A program made the translations under genes and the position numbers. The notes under the pieces were generated by a model that was given only the letters and a program-made list of their open reading frames with translations, did not search any database and had not been told where the DNA came from. A DNA stretch of 64,000 nt from Geodermatophilaceae bacterium URHB0062 (lineage in GTDB: Bacteria; Actinomycetota; Actinomycetes; Mycobacteriales; Geodermatophilaceae): the NCBI GenBank assembly GCA_000620185.1, contig KK211087.1:405373-469372 (forward strand), given 5' to 3'. Positions 16,384-24,599 of the stretch are shown here, one piece after another (within the stretch, counting starts at the first letter, position 1; every line of letters begins with the position of its first letter).

Positions 16384-18048
16384 GTGCGGTCAGCAGCAGG
16401 GAGCACGGCTCCCGGTGCGACCGGCACCCTGTCGCGACCCGAGCACCCGGACGACGCGGCCGCGAGTCCCCGTCCCGCGCGCCGCCGGCCCTGGCGCACG
16501 CTCCTCGCCGCACTGGGCGGCATAGCGCTCGTGCTCGCGTTTCCCGGCAGCGGCCTGATCGGCCTCGCCGTCCTCGGGCCGATGGCGCTCGCGCTCGCCG
16601 TCCGCGGGCAGCGTTTCCGCTCCGGGCTCTGGCTCGGCCTTGTCTTCGGCCTCGCCTTCTTCCTCCCGCTCCTGTCGTGGACCGGCATCTACGTCGGCCC
16701 CTTCCCGTGGATCGCCCTCGCGGTCTGGGAGGCGCTGCACCTCGCGCTGCTCGGCGGCGCGACGGCGGTGACCTCCCGGCTGCGCCTGTGGCCGCTGTGG
16801 ACCGCGGCCCTCTGGGTCGCCGACGAAGCGCTGCGCGGCCGCTTCGTCCTGGGCGGATTCCCGTGGGGCCGCCTGGGCTTCAGCCAGACCGAGGGGCCGC
16901 TGCTGTGGCTGGCCGCCTACGGCGGGGTGCCGCTGGTCAGCTTGGCGGTCGCGCTCACCGGCGCCCTGCTCGCCGCGGCGGTGCCGGCCGTGGCCCGCGC
17001 CGTGCGCGGCCCCTCGACCGACTCGGCAGCGCGGGTCCGCGGCCTGCGGACGGCGGCCGTCGCGGTGGCCGCCGTGCTCGCCGTGCCGCTGACCGGGTTC
17101 CTTGCGGAGCTGCCGCTCGCCGGAGGGTCGCTCACCGCCGGCGGGCCGTCGACCACCGTCGCGGTGATCCAGGGCGACGTCCCGCGGGCCGGTCTCGACT
17201 TCAACGCCCAGCGCCGTGCGGTCCTGGACAACCACGTGGGACGGACGCGGGAACTCGCCGCCGCCGTGGCGGCGGGGGAACGGCCGCAGCCCGACGTCGT
17301 GATCTGGCCGGAGAACAGCTCCGACATCGACCCGTACATCAACGCCGACGCGCGCCGGGAGATCGGAAGCGTCGCCCGGGAGGTCCGGGCGCCGATCCTC
17401 GTGGGCGCCATCGTGGAGGGCCCGGGCCGCTTCATCAGCAACACCGCGATCGTCTGGGACCCCGATAGCGGGCCGGGGGCCACCTACGTCAAGCGGCACC
17501 CCGTACCGCTGGCCGAGTACGTGCCGGCGCGCTCGTTCTTCCGGATCTTCAGCTCGGAGGTCGACCGCGTCCACGACCAGCGGGCCGGCACCGAGGTCGG
17601 CGTCCTCGACATCGGCGGCGCGTCGGTCGGCGACCTCATCTGCTTCGAGGTGGTCTACGACGGCCTCGTGGACGACGTCGTCGACGGCGGTGCCGGGATG
17701 CTGGTCGTGCAGACCAACAACGCCACGTTCGGCTACACCGACGAGAGCGCGCAGCAGCTGGCGATGAGCCGGCTCCGCGCGGTGGAGCACGGCCGGAGCG
17801 TGGTCGTGGCGGCGACCAGCGGCATCTCGGCGGTCGTCGCGCCGGACGGCTCGGTCGTCCGCTCCTCGCAGCTGTTCGAGCCCGCGACCTTCGTCGAGCG
17901 GATCGCCCAGCGCAGCTCCACGACCGTGGCCACGCGCTTGGGCGCCGGACCCGAGTGGCTGCTGACCGGGGTCGGTCTCGCCGCACTGGCGGCCGCGCTC
18001 GCGCCCGGGATCGCGCGTCGCGTGCGCAGCCGGAGGGTTGCTCGGTGA
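16384..18048 (+). CDS. lnt: apolipoprotein N-acyltransferase
   Basis: 554 residues from GTG 16384, chosen because GGGAGG ends six bases before it; an open frame extends upstream to 16000 without family sequence. Several hydrophobic helices (about residues 35-230) precede a periplasmic nitrilase-like domain with the expected Glu-Lys-Cys triad: Glu310 (WPENSSD), Lys370 (VKRHPVPLAEYVP) and Cys420 (LICFEVVYDG). A last membrane helix closes the protein. It adds the third acyl chain to lipoproteins. It overlaps ppm by GTGA, the pairing known from mycobacteria, where Ppm1 can be a fusion of both. Confidence 0.94.
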   Translation: MRSAAGSTAPGATGTLSRPEHPDDAAASPRPARRRPWRTLLAALGGIALVLAFPGSGLIGLAVLGPMALALAVRGQRFRSGLWLGLVFGLAFFLPLLSWTGIYVGPFPWIALAVWEALHLALLGGATAVTSRLRLWPLWTAALWVADEALRGRFVLGGFPWGRLGFSQTEGPLLWLAAYGGVPLVSLAVALTGALLAAAVPAVARAVRGPSTDSAARVRGLRTAAVAVAAVLAVPLTGFLAELPLAGGSLTAGGPSTTVAVIQGDVPRAGLDFNAQRRAVLDNHVGRTRELAAAVAAGERPQPDVVIWPENSSDIDPYINADARREIGSVAREVRAPILVGAIVEGPGRFISNTAIVWDPDSGPGATYVKRHPVPLAEYVPARSFFRIFSSEVDRVHDQRAGTEVGVLDIGGASVGDLICFEVVYDGLVDDVVDGGAGMLVVQTNNATFGYTDESAQQLAMSRLRAVEHGRSVVVAATSGISAVVAPDGSVVRSSQLFEPATFVERIAQRSSTTVATRLGAGPEWLLTGVGLAALAAALAPGIARRVRSRRVAR

Positions 18049-18833
18049 GCGAGCGGGTGCTGGTCGTCGTCCCCACCTACAACGAGGCGGAGAACCTGCA
18101 GGCGATCCTCGACCGCCTGCGCGACGCCGTGCCGGCCGCCCACGCGCTGGTCGTCGACGACGGATCGCCCGACGGCACCGGTGACCTCGCGGACGAGCTG
18201 GCCGCCGCCGATCCCCGCGTGCACGTGCTGCACCGCACCACCAAGGCGGGCCTGGGCCCGGCCTACGTCGCCGGCTTCCGCTGGGCGCGCGAGCACGGCT
18301 ACGACGTGGTCGTGGAGATGGACGCCGACGGCTCGCACGCCCCCGAGCAGCTGCCCCGGCTGCTCGCGGCCCTCGCCGACGCCGACCTGGTGCTCGGGTC
18401 GCGGTACGTACCCGGGGGAGAGGTGGCCGACTGGCCGGTGCACCGGCTGCTGCTCTCGCGTGCCGGCAACGTCTACACCCGCCGGGCGCTGCGCATGCCG
18501 CTGACGGATGCCACCGGTGGCTACCGGGCCGCGCGCGGTGAGCTGATCGATCGGCTGCCGTTCGAGGACGTCGCCAGCGAGGGCTACTGCTTCCAGGTCG
18601 ACTGGGCCTGGCGCGCGGTCCGGGCGGGGGCGCGGGTGGTCGAGGTGCCCATCACCTTCACCGAACGTGCGTTCGGCAGGAGCAAGATGAGCGGGTCGAT
18701 CGTTGGAGAGGCATTGGTACGGGTCACCGTGTGGGGCCTGAAGGACCGGCTGGCCGACTGGCTGCCGGGCCGGGTCCGCCGCCCCGTGCCGGAACGGTCC
18801 CGCGACGGCGGGCGGTCGAGCGCGACCCGGTAG
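18045..18833 (+). CDS. ppm1: polyprenol monophosphomannose synthase (DPM1-like GT2)
   Basis: 262 residues. The GT2 signature parts are clear: VVVPTYNEAENL, VVDDGSPDGT, the metal-binding MDADGSHAPEQ and the acceptor-loop FGRSKMSG. It transfers mannose from GDP-mannose to a polyprenyl phosphate, giving the donor used for lipoglycans and protein O-mannosylation. GTG 18045 overlaps the lnt stop and has GGAGGG seven bases upstream. Co-expression with lnt suggests coordinated lipoprotein acylation and mannosylation. Confidence 0.93.
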   Translation: MSERVLVVVPTYNEAENLQAILDRLRDAVPAAHALVVDDGSPDGTGDLADELAAADPRVHVLHRTTKAGLGPAYVAGFRWAREHGYDVVVEMDADGSHAPEQLPRLLAALADADLVLGSRYVPGGEVADWPVHRLLLSRAGNVYTRRALRMPLTDATGGYRAARGELIDRLPFEDVASEGYCFQVDWAWRAVRAGARVVEVPITFTERAFGRSKMSGSIVGEALVRVTVWGLKDRLADWLPGRVRRPVPERSRDGGRSSATR

Positions 18834-18880
18834 TCGGGGAGCCCACCGTCCTCCGGCGAGCGGGGAGGAGAGGCGACGAC

Positions 18881-19381
18881 ATGGTGGTGCAGCGGTTGCG
18901 GCTGGTCGTGGGCCTGGTCGCCCTGGCCGAGCTCGTGATCTTCCTGCTGGTGGCCGCCTGGATCGGGGTCGGGTGGACCATCCTGGCGACCCTGCTCACC
19001 GGGGCGCTCGGCTGGATCCTGCTGGCCCGGCAGGGCACCAAGGCCCTGACCGACCTGCGGGAGCGCGCCCGCTCGCGGCAGGCCCCGGGCCGAGAGCTCG
19101 GCGATGCCGGCCTGGTCGCCCTCGGCGGGCTGCTCATGGTGCTCCCGGGCTTCCTCACCGACCTGGTCGGGTTGCTGCTCCTGGTGCCGGTGACCCGGCG
19201 CCCGCTCCGCGCCCTGCTGAGCCGGATGGTGACCTCCCGGCTGCCCGTGGAACTCCGGGGACCGGTGCGGGTGCGCAGCGACCGGACGGCCCCCGTGGGC
19301 GGCGCCACGCGGATGACCCCGCCGCTGGTCATCGAGGGAGAGGTCGTGCGGGACGCCGACCCCGGCCCCGCCCGGAGTTGA
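18881..19381 (+). CDS. fxsA: FxsA family membrane protein
   Basis: 166 residues with three to four hydrophobic segments. The N-terminal helix pair (LVVGLVALAELVIFLLVAAW and a second near residues 30-50) and the loop GELGD-like RELGDAGLVALGGLLMVLPGFLTD identify FxsA, whose E. coli member modulates phage T7 exclusion by F plasmids. Its normal cell function is unknown. A GGGGAGGAGAGG ribosome site lies just before ATG 18881, 47 bases after ppm, so it is probably the third gene of the lnt operon. Confidence 0.9.
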   Translation: MVVQRLRLVVGLVALAELVIFLLVAAWIGVGWTILATLLTGALGWILLARQGTKALTDLRERARSRQAPGRELGDAGLVALGGLLMVLPGFLTDLVGLLLLVPVTRRPLRALLSRMVTSRLPVELRGPVRVRSDRTAPVGGATRMTPPLVIEGEVVRDADPGPARS

Positions 19382-19469
19382 TCACCATCCCCGTGCTCGG
19401 GACACGGGGGGACACGCCGGTTCAGCCGCCCCGCAGACGATGATCAACTCGGCACGGTAGCGGCGCAGG

Positions 19470-19513
19470 ACGTAGTTCGGCCCCGGTGGAGAACCACCGG
19501 GGCCGAACTACGT
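19470..19513. terminator. perfect 20-bp hairpin
   Basis: The arm at 19470-19489 is exactly complementary to 19494-19513, with an AGAA loop. It lies between the convergent fxsA and rbpA genes and can end transcription from both sides. The outer part of the stem contains GTAGTTC/GAACTAC, shared with the hairpin at 39610-39640. Confidence 0.8.
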
Positions 19514-19517
19514 GCTG

Positions 19518-19545
19518 GGACCCTCCGCAGGGCAGAGGGTCCTTT
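19518..19545 (+). terminator. second terminator hairpin with short T-run
   Basis: GGACCCTC (19518-19525) pairs with GAGGGTCC (19535-19542), followed by TTTCTC. It backs up the larger hairpin for plus-strand transcripts and stops them just before the rbpA 3' end. Confidence 0.65.
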
Positions 19546-19546
19546 C

Positions 19547-19891
19547 TCAGCTGGCGCGGGTACGCCGGCCGCGGAGCACCTCGAGACGCTCGGCGAGCAC
19601 CTCTTCGAGGTCCTCGACGGAACGGCGCTCGAGCAGCATGTCCCAGTGGGTGCGCGGTGGCTTGACCTTCTTGGGGGCCGGCTCGGCGCCGCCCACCAGC
19701 TTGGCCGCGGAACCGTCGAACTTGCACTCCCAGGTGTCGGGGAGCTCTGCGTCGTCGGCGAAGGGCACCGTGAACAGGTGACCGGAGGCACACCGGTACT
19801 CGGCGTACTGCCGATCGATCGGCGCGGTGTTCCGCTCGGTCTCGTAGCTGACGCTGCCCAGTCGGCTGCCGCGCAGGGAACGCTCGCCCAT
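19547..19891 (-). CDS. rbpA: RNA polymerase-binding protein RbpA
   Basis: 114 residues, full length. It has the conserved core YRCASGHLFTVPF and TWEC, followed by the KPPRTHWDMLLERRS linker and sigma-interacting helix. RbpA is specific to actinobacteria; it binds group 1/2 sigma factors and stabilises open promoter complexes. A GAGAGGACGG ribosome site precedes the ATG. The promoter upstream matches the disulphide-stress sigma consensus, consistent with SigR control of rbpA in Streptomyces. Confidence 0.97.
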   Translation of the reverse strand: MGERSLRGSRLGSVSYETERNTAPIDRQYAEYRCASGHLFTVPFADDAELPDTWECKFDGSAAKLVGGAEPAPKKVKPPRTHWDMLLERRSVEDLEEVLAERLEVLRGRRTRAS

Positions 19892-19980
19892 GGCACACCG
19901 TCCTCTCGGTCTAGATGTCGGTCGGGACTCGACGTCCGGCGAGCGGGGGTGTACCCACGGACCGGGGAGTCACAAAGGTT

Positions 19981-20006
19981 AACGGCGCAAATGGTGCGGA
20001 GATTCC
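19981..20006 (-). promoter_or_regulatory. SigR/SigH-type ECF promoter of rbpA
   Basis: Read on the minus strand, GGAAT is followed after exactly 18 bases by GTT, the consensus of the redox-stress ECF sigma factors SigR (Streptomyces) and SigH (mycobacteria). Transcription would start near 19971, leaving a leader of about 80 bases before rbpA. The -35 is half of a 12-base perfect palindrome (ATTCCGCGGAAT, 20002-20013). Confidence 0.7.
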
Positions 20007-20095
20007 GCGGAATCGGTTCCTCATCATCGCATGGGGTGGTATCGGCACGCTCGGTGCCCCCCTGACGGGTGACCGGCGGCGCTCGGACGCCGTCC

Positions 20096-20836
20096 TCAGG
20101 GCAGGGCGAGCTGGCCGGGACCGGCGCTGGTAGGCCCCAGTGCCCCCCGCACGTAGTGCCGCCGGCACAGCACCTGGTACCGGACGGCGGGGGAGGAGCC
20201 GGTCTCCCCGGGCAGCTCGGCGGGGGCGGTGTCGGCGACGACCACGGTCTCGCCCGAGCGCACCATCACCCCGTCGACCACCCGGGCGTTGAGCAGTCCG
20301 GGCAGGCCGCACCAGCACAGCACCTCCACCTGGATGCGCGAGACGACATCGGCGAGCTCCAGGAGCCGCTGGGTGCCCGGGAACAGGCTCGTGCGGAAGT
20401 CGGTGGTCAGGCCGAAGGCGTAGACGTCGACGTGCGACTCGTCGGCGAGCTCGGCCAGCTGGTCGACCTGGCCGGGGGAGAGGAACTGGGCCTCGTCGAC
20501 GATCAGGTAGTCGACCCGCTGCCCGTCGGCCCAGCGGTCGCGGACCAGCAGCCGCAGATCGGTGCCCGCATCGATCTCGATCGCCGGCCGGCTCAGGCCG
20601 ACGCGGGAGCTGATCTGCGGCGCCGCCGACCGGTCGCCCTGGGTGAGCAGCAGGCCGTGGCGGCCCTGCCGGTGCTGGTTGTGGTCGACCTGCAGCGCCA
20701 GCGTGGACTTGCCGCAGTCCATCGGCCCGTGGAAGAAGGTCAGGTGGGCCGGCGCGGGATGGCGGCGGCGATCTCCGGACGCCGGCACTGACGTGGGCAT
20801 CGGCAGCGGCGCCCGGTCCGGCTGGATCGGCGTCAC
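20096..20836 (-). CDS. tdk: thymidine kinase (type II)
   Basis: 246 residues. The P-loop is FHGPMDCGKST, the catalytic Glu is in LIVDEAQFL, and the lasso region reads YAFGLTTDFRTSLFPG, all standard for type II thymidine kinase. Zinc-type cysteines appear in CWCG and near the end in VLCRRHY. It salvages thymidine to dTMP. GTG 20836 overlaps the stop of the preceding permease gene (GTGA), so it is translationally coupled to it; ATG 20800 is an alternative. The N-terminus is about 25 residues longer than usual. Confidence 0.93.
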   Translation of the reverse strand: MTPIQPDRAPLPMPTSVPASGDRRRHPAPAHLTFFHGPMDCGKSTLALQVDHNQHRQGRHGLLLTQGDRSAAPQISSRVGLSRPAIEIDAGTDLRLLVRDRWADGQRVDYLIVDEAQFLSPGQVDQLAELADESHVDVYAFGLTTDFRTSLFPGTQRLLELADVVSRIQVEVLCWCGLPGLLNARVVDGVMVRSGETVVVADTAPAELPGETGSSPAVRYQVLCRRHYVRGALGPTSAGPGQLALP

Positions 20837-22197
20837 AGGCGTTCCGGCGGAGTGTTGCCGGCCTCGACGACGGCGCGCCGGATCGGCAACATCGCCAGGG
20901 CGACGAACCCGGCCACGAAGAAGATCACCAGACTGACGATCGCGAGCCGGTAGGAGCCGGTGAGCTGGAAGGTCAGCCCGAACGCAAGCGGCCCGAGCCA
21001 GCTGGTGCCCCGGTCGCTGATCTCGTAGAAGCCGTAGTACTCCGCCTCCTTGCCGGCAGGGATCAGCTGGCTGAACAGCGACCGGGACAACGCCTGCGTG
21101 CCGCCCTGGACCACCCCGATGACCGCGGCCAGCGCGTAGAACTGCGCCACCGCGCCCGTCTGGAGGAAGAAGGCCGCAACCAGCACGCCGATCCAGGCCA
21201 CCAGTGACCCCAGGACGACGCGCCGCGCGCCGTACCGCCCGGCCAGCCGCCCGAGACCCAGCGCCCCGGCGATCGCCACGACCTGGACCATCAGGATCGC
21301 GCCGGTCAGCACGCTCTGGTCGAGCTTCAGCTCCTCGACGGCATAGGTGGCCGACAGCGAGATGACGGTCTGGACGCCGTCGTTGAAGAGCAGGTAGGCG
21401 CCCAGGAACCACAGGGTCAGCGGGAAGGCCCGCATCTCCCGCAGGGTGGTCGCGAGCTGCCGGAAGCCGCTGCGCGACCGCACGGCGTCGACGTCGCGGA
21501 CCGGCCGGTTGCGGAGCCGGGACACCGTGAAGACCGTGAAGGCGCCCCACCACAGGCCGGACGTGGCCAGGCAGATCCGCACCGCCTCGCCCGTGGTCAG
21601 GCCGAGGGAATCGGCGCTGAGCACCAGCCCCAGGTGGACGGCGAGCAGCAGGGCCCCGCCGACGTAGCCGAAGGCCCAGCCGCGGCTGGAGACGGCGTCG
21701 CGCTCGTCCGGCCAGGCCAGGTCGGGCAGCCACGAGTAGTAGACGACCGTGGCGGCGCCGAAGCTGATGTTGGCCACGACGAACAGCCCCGCCGCGAGCA
21801 GCCAGCCGCCGTCCCCTGCGAAATAGAGCAGGGTGGTGGCGAGCGCACCGAGGAAGGCGAAGCCGGCCAGCATCTCCCGCTTGCGCCCGGTGCGGTCGGC
21901 CACCGCACCGGTCAGCGGCAGCACCAGGACCTGCAGCAGCACCGATGCGGACAGGACGTAGGAGAACCAGCTGCCGGCCGCGATCGACAGGCCCAGGAAC
22001 GACAGCCGCTCGTCCGGGCCGGCGGCGTCCTCGGCGATCGCGGTCAGGTACGGGCCGAGGAAGACGGTCGTCACCGAGGTGTTGAAGACCGACATCGCCC
22101 AGTCGTAGGAGTACCAGCCGAAGCGTTCGCGCCGGAGGGCGCGGTCGACGACGGGAACGGCTGTCCCGGCTCCGGCGGCGGACGGCGCAGTGGTCAC
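20833..22197 (-). CDS. MFS permease, UMF1/Atg22-like family
   Basis: 454 residues with about twelve hydrophobic helices. The opening RERFGWYSYDWAMSVFNTSV and the following FLGPYLTAIAEDAAG are characteristic of the UMF1 (vacuole effluxer Atg22-like) branch of the major facilitator superfamily. Substrates of bacterial members are not established. Co-translation with thymidine kinase suggests a link to nucleoside uptake or export, but this is inference. It starts at GTG 22197. Confidence 0.9.
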   Translation of the reverse strand: MTTAPSAAGAGTAVPVVDRALRRERFGWYSYDWAMSVFNTSVTTVFLGPYLTAIAEDAAGPDERLSFLGLSIAAGSWFSYVLSASVLLQVLVLPLTGAVADRTGRKREMLAGFAFLGALATTLLYFAGDGGWLLAAGLFVVANISFGAATVVYYSWLPDLAWPDERDAVSSRGWAFGYVGGALLLAVHLGLVLSADSLGLTTGEAVRICLATSGLWWGAFTVFTVSRLRNRPVRDVDAVRSRSGFRQLATTLREMRAFPLTLWFLGAYLLFNDGVQTVISLSATYAVEELKLDQSVLTGAILMVQVVAIAGALGLGRLAGRYGARRVVLGSLVAWIGVLVAAFFLQTGAVAQFYALAAVIGVVQGGTQALSRSLFSQLIPAGKEAEYYGFYEISDRGTSWLGPLAFGLTFQLTGSYRLAIVSLVIFFVAGFVALAMLPIRRAVVEAGNTPPERL

Positions 22198-22341
22198 GGC
22201 CGCAGGTTCTCAGCCGTCGCGCGGCGGGTCCAGCACCGGGGGGTTCCGGCCGCCGGCATGTCCCTCGTCAGGGGACGTCCTCGGGGACGGGGAGGTCAGG
22301 CGCCCGGGGCCGCCACCGCAGGATGCGGGAACGCTGGTCCC

Positions 22342-23124
22342 TCACCCGGGCAGCCACTGACCGCGCTTCTCCAGGACCTCGCGCAGCATCGCCGGCCGGT
22401 CGGTCATGAGGCCGTCGACCCCCAGGTCGAGCATGGCCGTGCTCTCCTCGACGGCGTCGACCGTCCAGACGTGCACCTGCAGCCCGCGGGCGTGCGCGGC
22501 GGCGAGGAACCGCTCGTCGACGAGCGCACGGCCACCCAGCTGGAGCGGCACCTGCGCGCACCCGGCCTGGATGCGGACCAGACCGGCCGCACGGGGCGAG
22601 TAGGACGACAGCCGGAGGGCGGCCACTCCGCGCGGGCCCAGCGAGGTGCAGACCGTGGGGCCGAAGAGCCGGCGGGCGGCGGCGATCCGCGCGTCGGAGA
22701 AGGACGCCAGGCAGATCCGCCCGGCGACGTCGAGCCGGCGGACCAAGCGGACCAGCGGCGCGAGCACCCCGGCCGCCTTGATGTCGAGGTTGAACCGGAC
22801 GTCGGGCCAGGCGCCCAGCAGGTCCTCCAGGCGCACGATCGGCTCGCGGCCCCCGATGCGCGCCTGGGACAGCTCCGCCCAGGACAGGCTGTCCACCCGC
22901 CCGGAGCGGTCGGTCACGCGCTCCAGCGACGAATCGTGGAAGGCGACGAGGACGCCGTCGGCGGTCACCTGGACGTCGGTCTCGAGGTAGCGGTAGCCCA
23001 TCGCCACGCAGTCCTCGAAGGCCGGCATGGTGTTCTCGAGGTGCTCGATCGCGCCACCGCGGTGGGCCATCGCCAGCGGGGTGGGCCCGTCGAGAAAGGT
23101 GAAGCGCGCGGGCACGTCGACCAC
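22342..23124 (-). CDS. glycerophosphodiester phosphodiesterase
   Basis: 260 residues, one GDPD TIM-barrel. The catalytic signature is MAHRGGAIEHLENTMPAF, with the general acid/base His, and the metal residues continue in YLETDVQVTADGVLVAFHD. The C-terminal VHVWTVD and DGLMTDRPAML are typical. It splits glycerophosphodiesters to glycerol-3-phosphate and an alcohol. There is no signal peptide, so it acts in the cytoplasm. The start is GTG 23124, 75 bases from the divergent zinc-finger gene. Confidence 0.93.
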   Translation of the reverse strand: MVDVPARFTFLDGPTPLAMAHRGGAIEHLENTMPAFEDCVAMGYRYLETDVQVTADGVLVAFHDSSLERVTDRSGRVDSLSWAELSQARIGGREPIVRLEDLLGAWPDVRFNLDIKAAGVLAPLVRLVRRLDVAGRICLASFSDARIAAARRLFGPTVCTSLGPRGVAALRLSSYSPRAAGLVRIQAGCAQVPLQLGGRALVDERFLAAAHARGLQVHVWTVDAVEESTAMLDLGVDGLMTDRPAMLREVLEKRGQWLPG

Positions 23125-23199
23125 GCTAGTGGGAGACGATTTCGCAGCTCCGGGCGTGTCCCCGGAAGCTGTCAGCCGTGACGTCTACCGTGCGCAGAC

Positions 23200-23613
23200 G
23201 TGGGACAGCAGCAGGTATCGGAAGCCACGGCGACCGAGACGCGTCACGTGCGGCCGGTCCGCGTTCGGGGGAGCGAGGAGCCGCGTCGGTGCGGCTGGTG
23301 TCGCCGCGTCCTGCCCGAGCAGGGCTCCGTCGGTCGCCCGCGGCTGTACTGCGGCCAGGCGTGCCGGCAGCGCGCGTACGAGCAGCGGTCGGCGACGGCG
23401 AAGGCGGGTTTGCCCGACGACGTCGTCCTCGTGTCGCGGGGTGAGCTCGACGGGCTGCAGGACCGTCTCTACCAGCTGCGCTGCGCCCTCGAGGACGTCC
23501 AGACGCTGCTCACCGAACGCCCGACGAAGGCCGAGCTCGAACGTTCGCTCAGCGATCTGCTGCGCTCGACCGGCCGGCTCGACCGACTCTGGGTCAGCGA
23601 ACGGGCCGGCTGA
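23200..23613 (+). CDS. small zinc-finger protein of an actinobacterial family
   Basis: 137 residues. A cysteine motif CGWCRR...YCGQACRQRAYEQR (about residues 31-65) forms a likely zinc knuckle of the type seen in many actinobacterial proteins of unknown function. A predicted coiled-coil helix follows (about 80-125; DRLYQLRCALEDVQTLLTE). A nucleic-acid or protein-binding role is plausible but unproven. It starts at GTG 23200 and is convergent with the next lipoprotein gene, only nine bases apart. Confidence 0.8.
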   Translation: MGQQQVSEATATETRHVRPVRVRGSEEPRRCGWCRRVLPEQGSVGRPRLYCGQACRQRAYEQRSATAKAGLPDDVVLVSRGELDGLQDRLYQLRCALEDVQTLLTERPTKAELERSLSDLLRSTGRLDRLWVSERAG

Positions 23614-23622
23614 CCCCTCAGC

Positions 23623-23871
23623 TCACTGCGGGTCCTGCGTGTCGTCGTTCTTGTCCTCCGGGTTGCCCTGGTCCGGCTCGCTGTTGTCCGGCACGTTGCC
23701 CTGAGACGCGTCCGACGGGTTGCTGCCCTCGGTGTTCTTCGTGTCGTCGGTCGTGCCGTCGTTGCGGTCAAGTCCGGCCGGGTCACCACCGCATCCGGCG
23801 AGCGTGGCGGTGCCGCCGCCGAACAGCGCCAGCGCGGTGAAGAGGGCGGCCATCGGTCGTCGGAGCTGCAT
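23623..23871 (-). CDS. small lipoprotein with an acidic Asn/Asp-rich tail
   Basis: 82 residues. A signal peptide ends at lipobox TLAGC; the mature part of about 55 residues is a disordered, highly acidic stretch rich in Asp, Asn, Gly, Ser and Pro. No fold or family is recognisable. Low-complexity lipoproteins of this type may be cell-wall spacers or metal buffers. A CGTCAC-N-GTGACG palindrome starts 62 bases upstream of its start codon and probably regulates it. Confidence 0.75.
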   Translation of the reverse strand: MQLRRPMAALFTALALFGGGTATLAGCGGDPAGLDRNDGTTDDTKNTEGSNPSDASQGNVPDNSEPDQGNPEDKNDDTQDPQ

Positions 23872-23932
23872 GTCCCGACCCTACGAAGACCTCGGCCGGT
23901 TCGCCCGTCGAGCGGGATCGGATCGTCCGTAA

Positions 23933-23949
23933 TACGTCACCGTGACGTA
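23933..23949. promoter_or_regulatory. 17-base palindrome, copy 1 of CGTCAC-N-GTGACG
   Basis: TACGTCAC-C-GTGACGTA is a perfect inverted repeat 62 bases upstream of the acidic lipoprotein start. The form is typical of a dimeric repressor operator, for example TetR type. Two more copies follow within 950 bases. Confidence 0.6.
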
Positions 23950-24182
23950 ATGACACATGCACTCGCGCCTGGACCGGGCCGCCGTCCTCGCCCCTCGGCC
24001 GGCATTCGGGCTCTCGTGACGCCAGCACCCGGACCGGTGTCTGTCGCAGCCCGAGCGGCGCCCCGGAGGGCGACACCTGCCAGTCGAGCGCTATGGCCGC
24101 GAATGCGTTCGCGGCCGACGGCGCGGGTCGACCATCGAGTCTCCGCCGGTCAGCCCCGCACCGACGGGCACCGACGGGCTTG

Positions 24183-24195
24183 CGTCACAGTGACG
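24183..24195. promoter_or_regulatory. 13-base palindrome, copy 2 of CGTCAC-N-GTGACG
   Basis: CGTCAC-A-GTGACG, perfect, in the middle of the gene-free kilobase. The following sequence on the plus strand contains AAGATCA twice and a GGGGGAG before an ATG at 24315, but no recognisable gene. Confidence 0.55.
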
Positions 24196-24359
24196 TTATG
24201 AGGTCGGTGTCGGCGGATGGGGGAACTGGGGCACCGGAGGACAGCGAGGGGATCCTCAGGGTGCAACTTCCACCAAGATCACCAGAGACAAGATCAACAA
24301 TGGGGGAGTCAGCGATGTCAGGCCGGTGGACGACGCCGGCCGACAGCTCGGACCGGCGG

Positions 24360-24401
24360 ACCACGGACGGCGCACCACGGACGGCGCACCACGGACGGCG
24401 G
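24360..24401 (+). repeat. 14-bp tandem repeat, three copies
   Basis: The unit ACCACGGACGGCGC occurs at 24360-24373 and 24374-24387 and, with one change at the last base, at 24388-24401. It is not a multiple of three, so it would disturb a reading frame on expansion or loss. It lies in the gene-free region. Confidence 0.85.
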
Positions 24402-24559
24402 AGCATGACGTTGGTGCCGCCGGAGTCGCGCGCCGCACCGACGGGCCGCACGTGCAGCCGCAAACCGGCGCGACGCCGAACGCGGCAAGCGGGCGCTACG
24501 GCACTGGCGACTGGGTGAGCGCCCAGGCAGCCCCTTCCGAGCTCATATCCCGCGCGCCG

Positions 24560-24573
24560 ATAATGCACATTAT
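24560..24573. promoter_or_regulatory. AT-rich palindrome ATAATG-CA-CATTAT
   Basis: Six-base arms around a two-base centre, notably AT-rich in this 72% GC background. It sits about 30 bases beyond the 3' side of the maleylpyruvate isomerase remnant, so its original target may be gone. Confidence 0.4.
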
Positions 24574-24599
24574 GTCAACTCATCCGGAGGGCGACGGCC

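Larger units (their letters stand above)
23950..24599. other. gene-free stretch
   Basis: No frame here carries recognisable protein sequence. It holds operator copy 2, a direct repeat of AAGATCA about 15 bases apart near 24275-24290, the 14-bp tandem repeat and the AT-rich palindrome. One frame from ATG 24315, preceded by GGGGGAG, runs to 24518 but reads as low-complexity Arg/Thr/Pro. The mixture suggests a deletion scar where genes have been lost. Confidence 0.5.

Noticed and set aside
24315-24518. Plus-strand frame starting after GGGGGAG in the gene-poor region
   Set aside because: The product would be low-complexity Arg/Thr/Pro, partly encoded by a 14-bp tandem repeat that is not a multiple of three.
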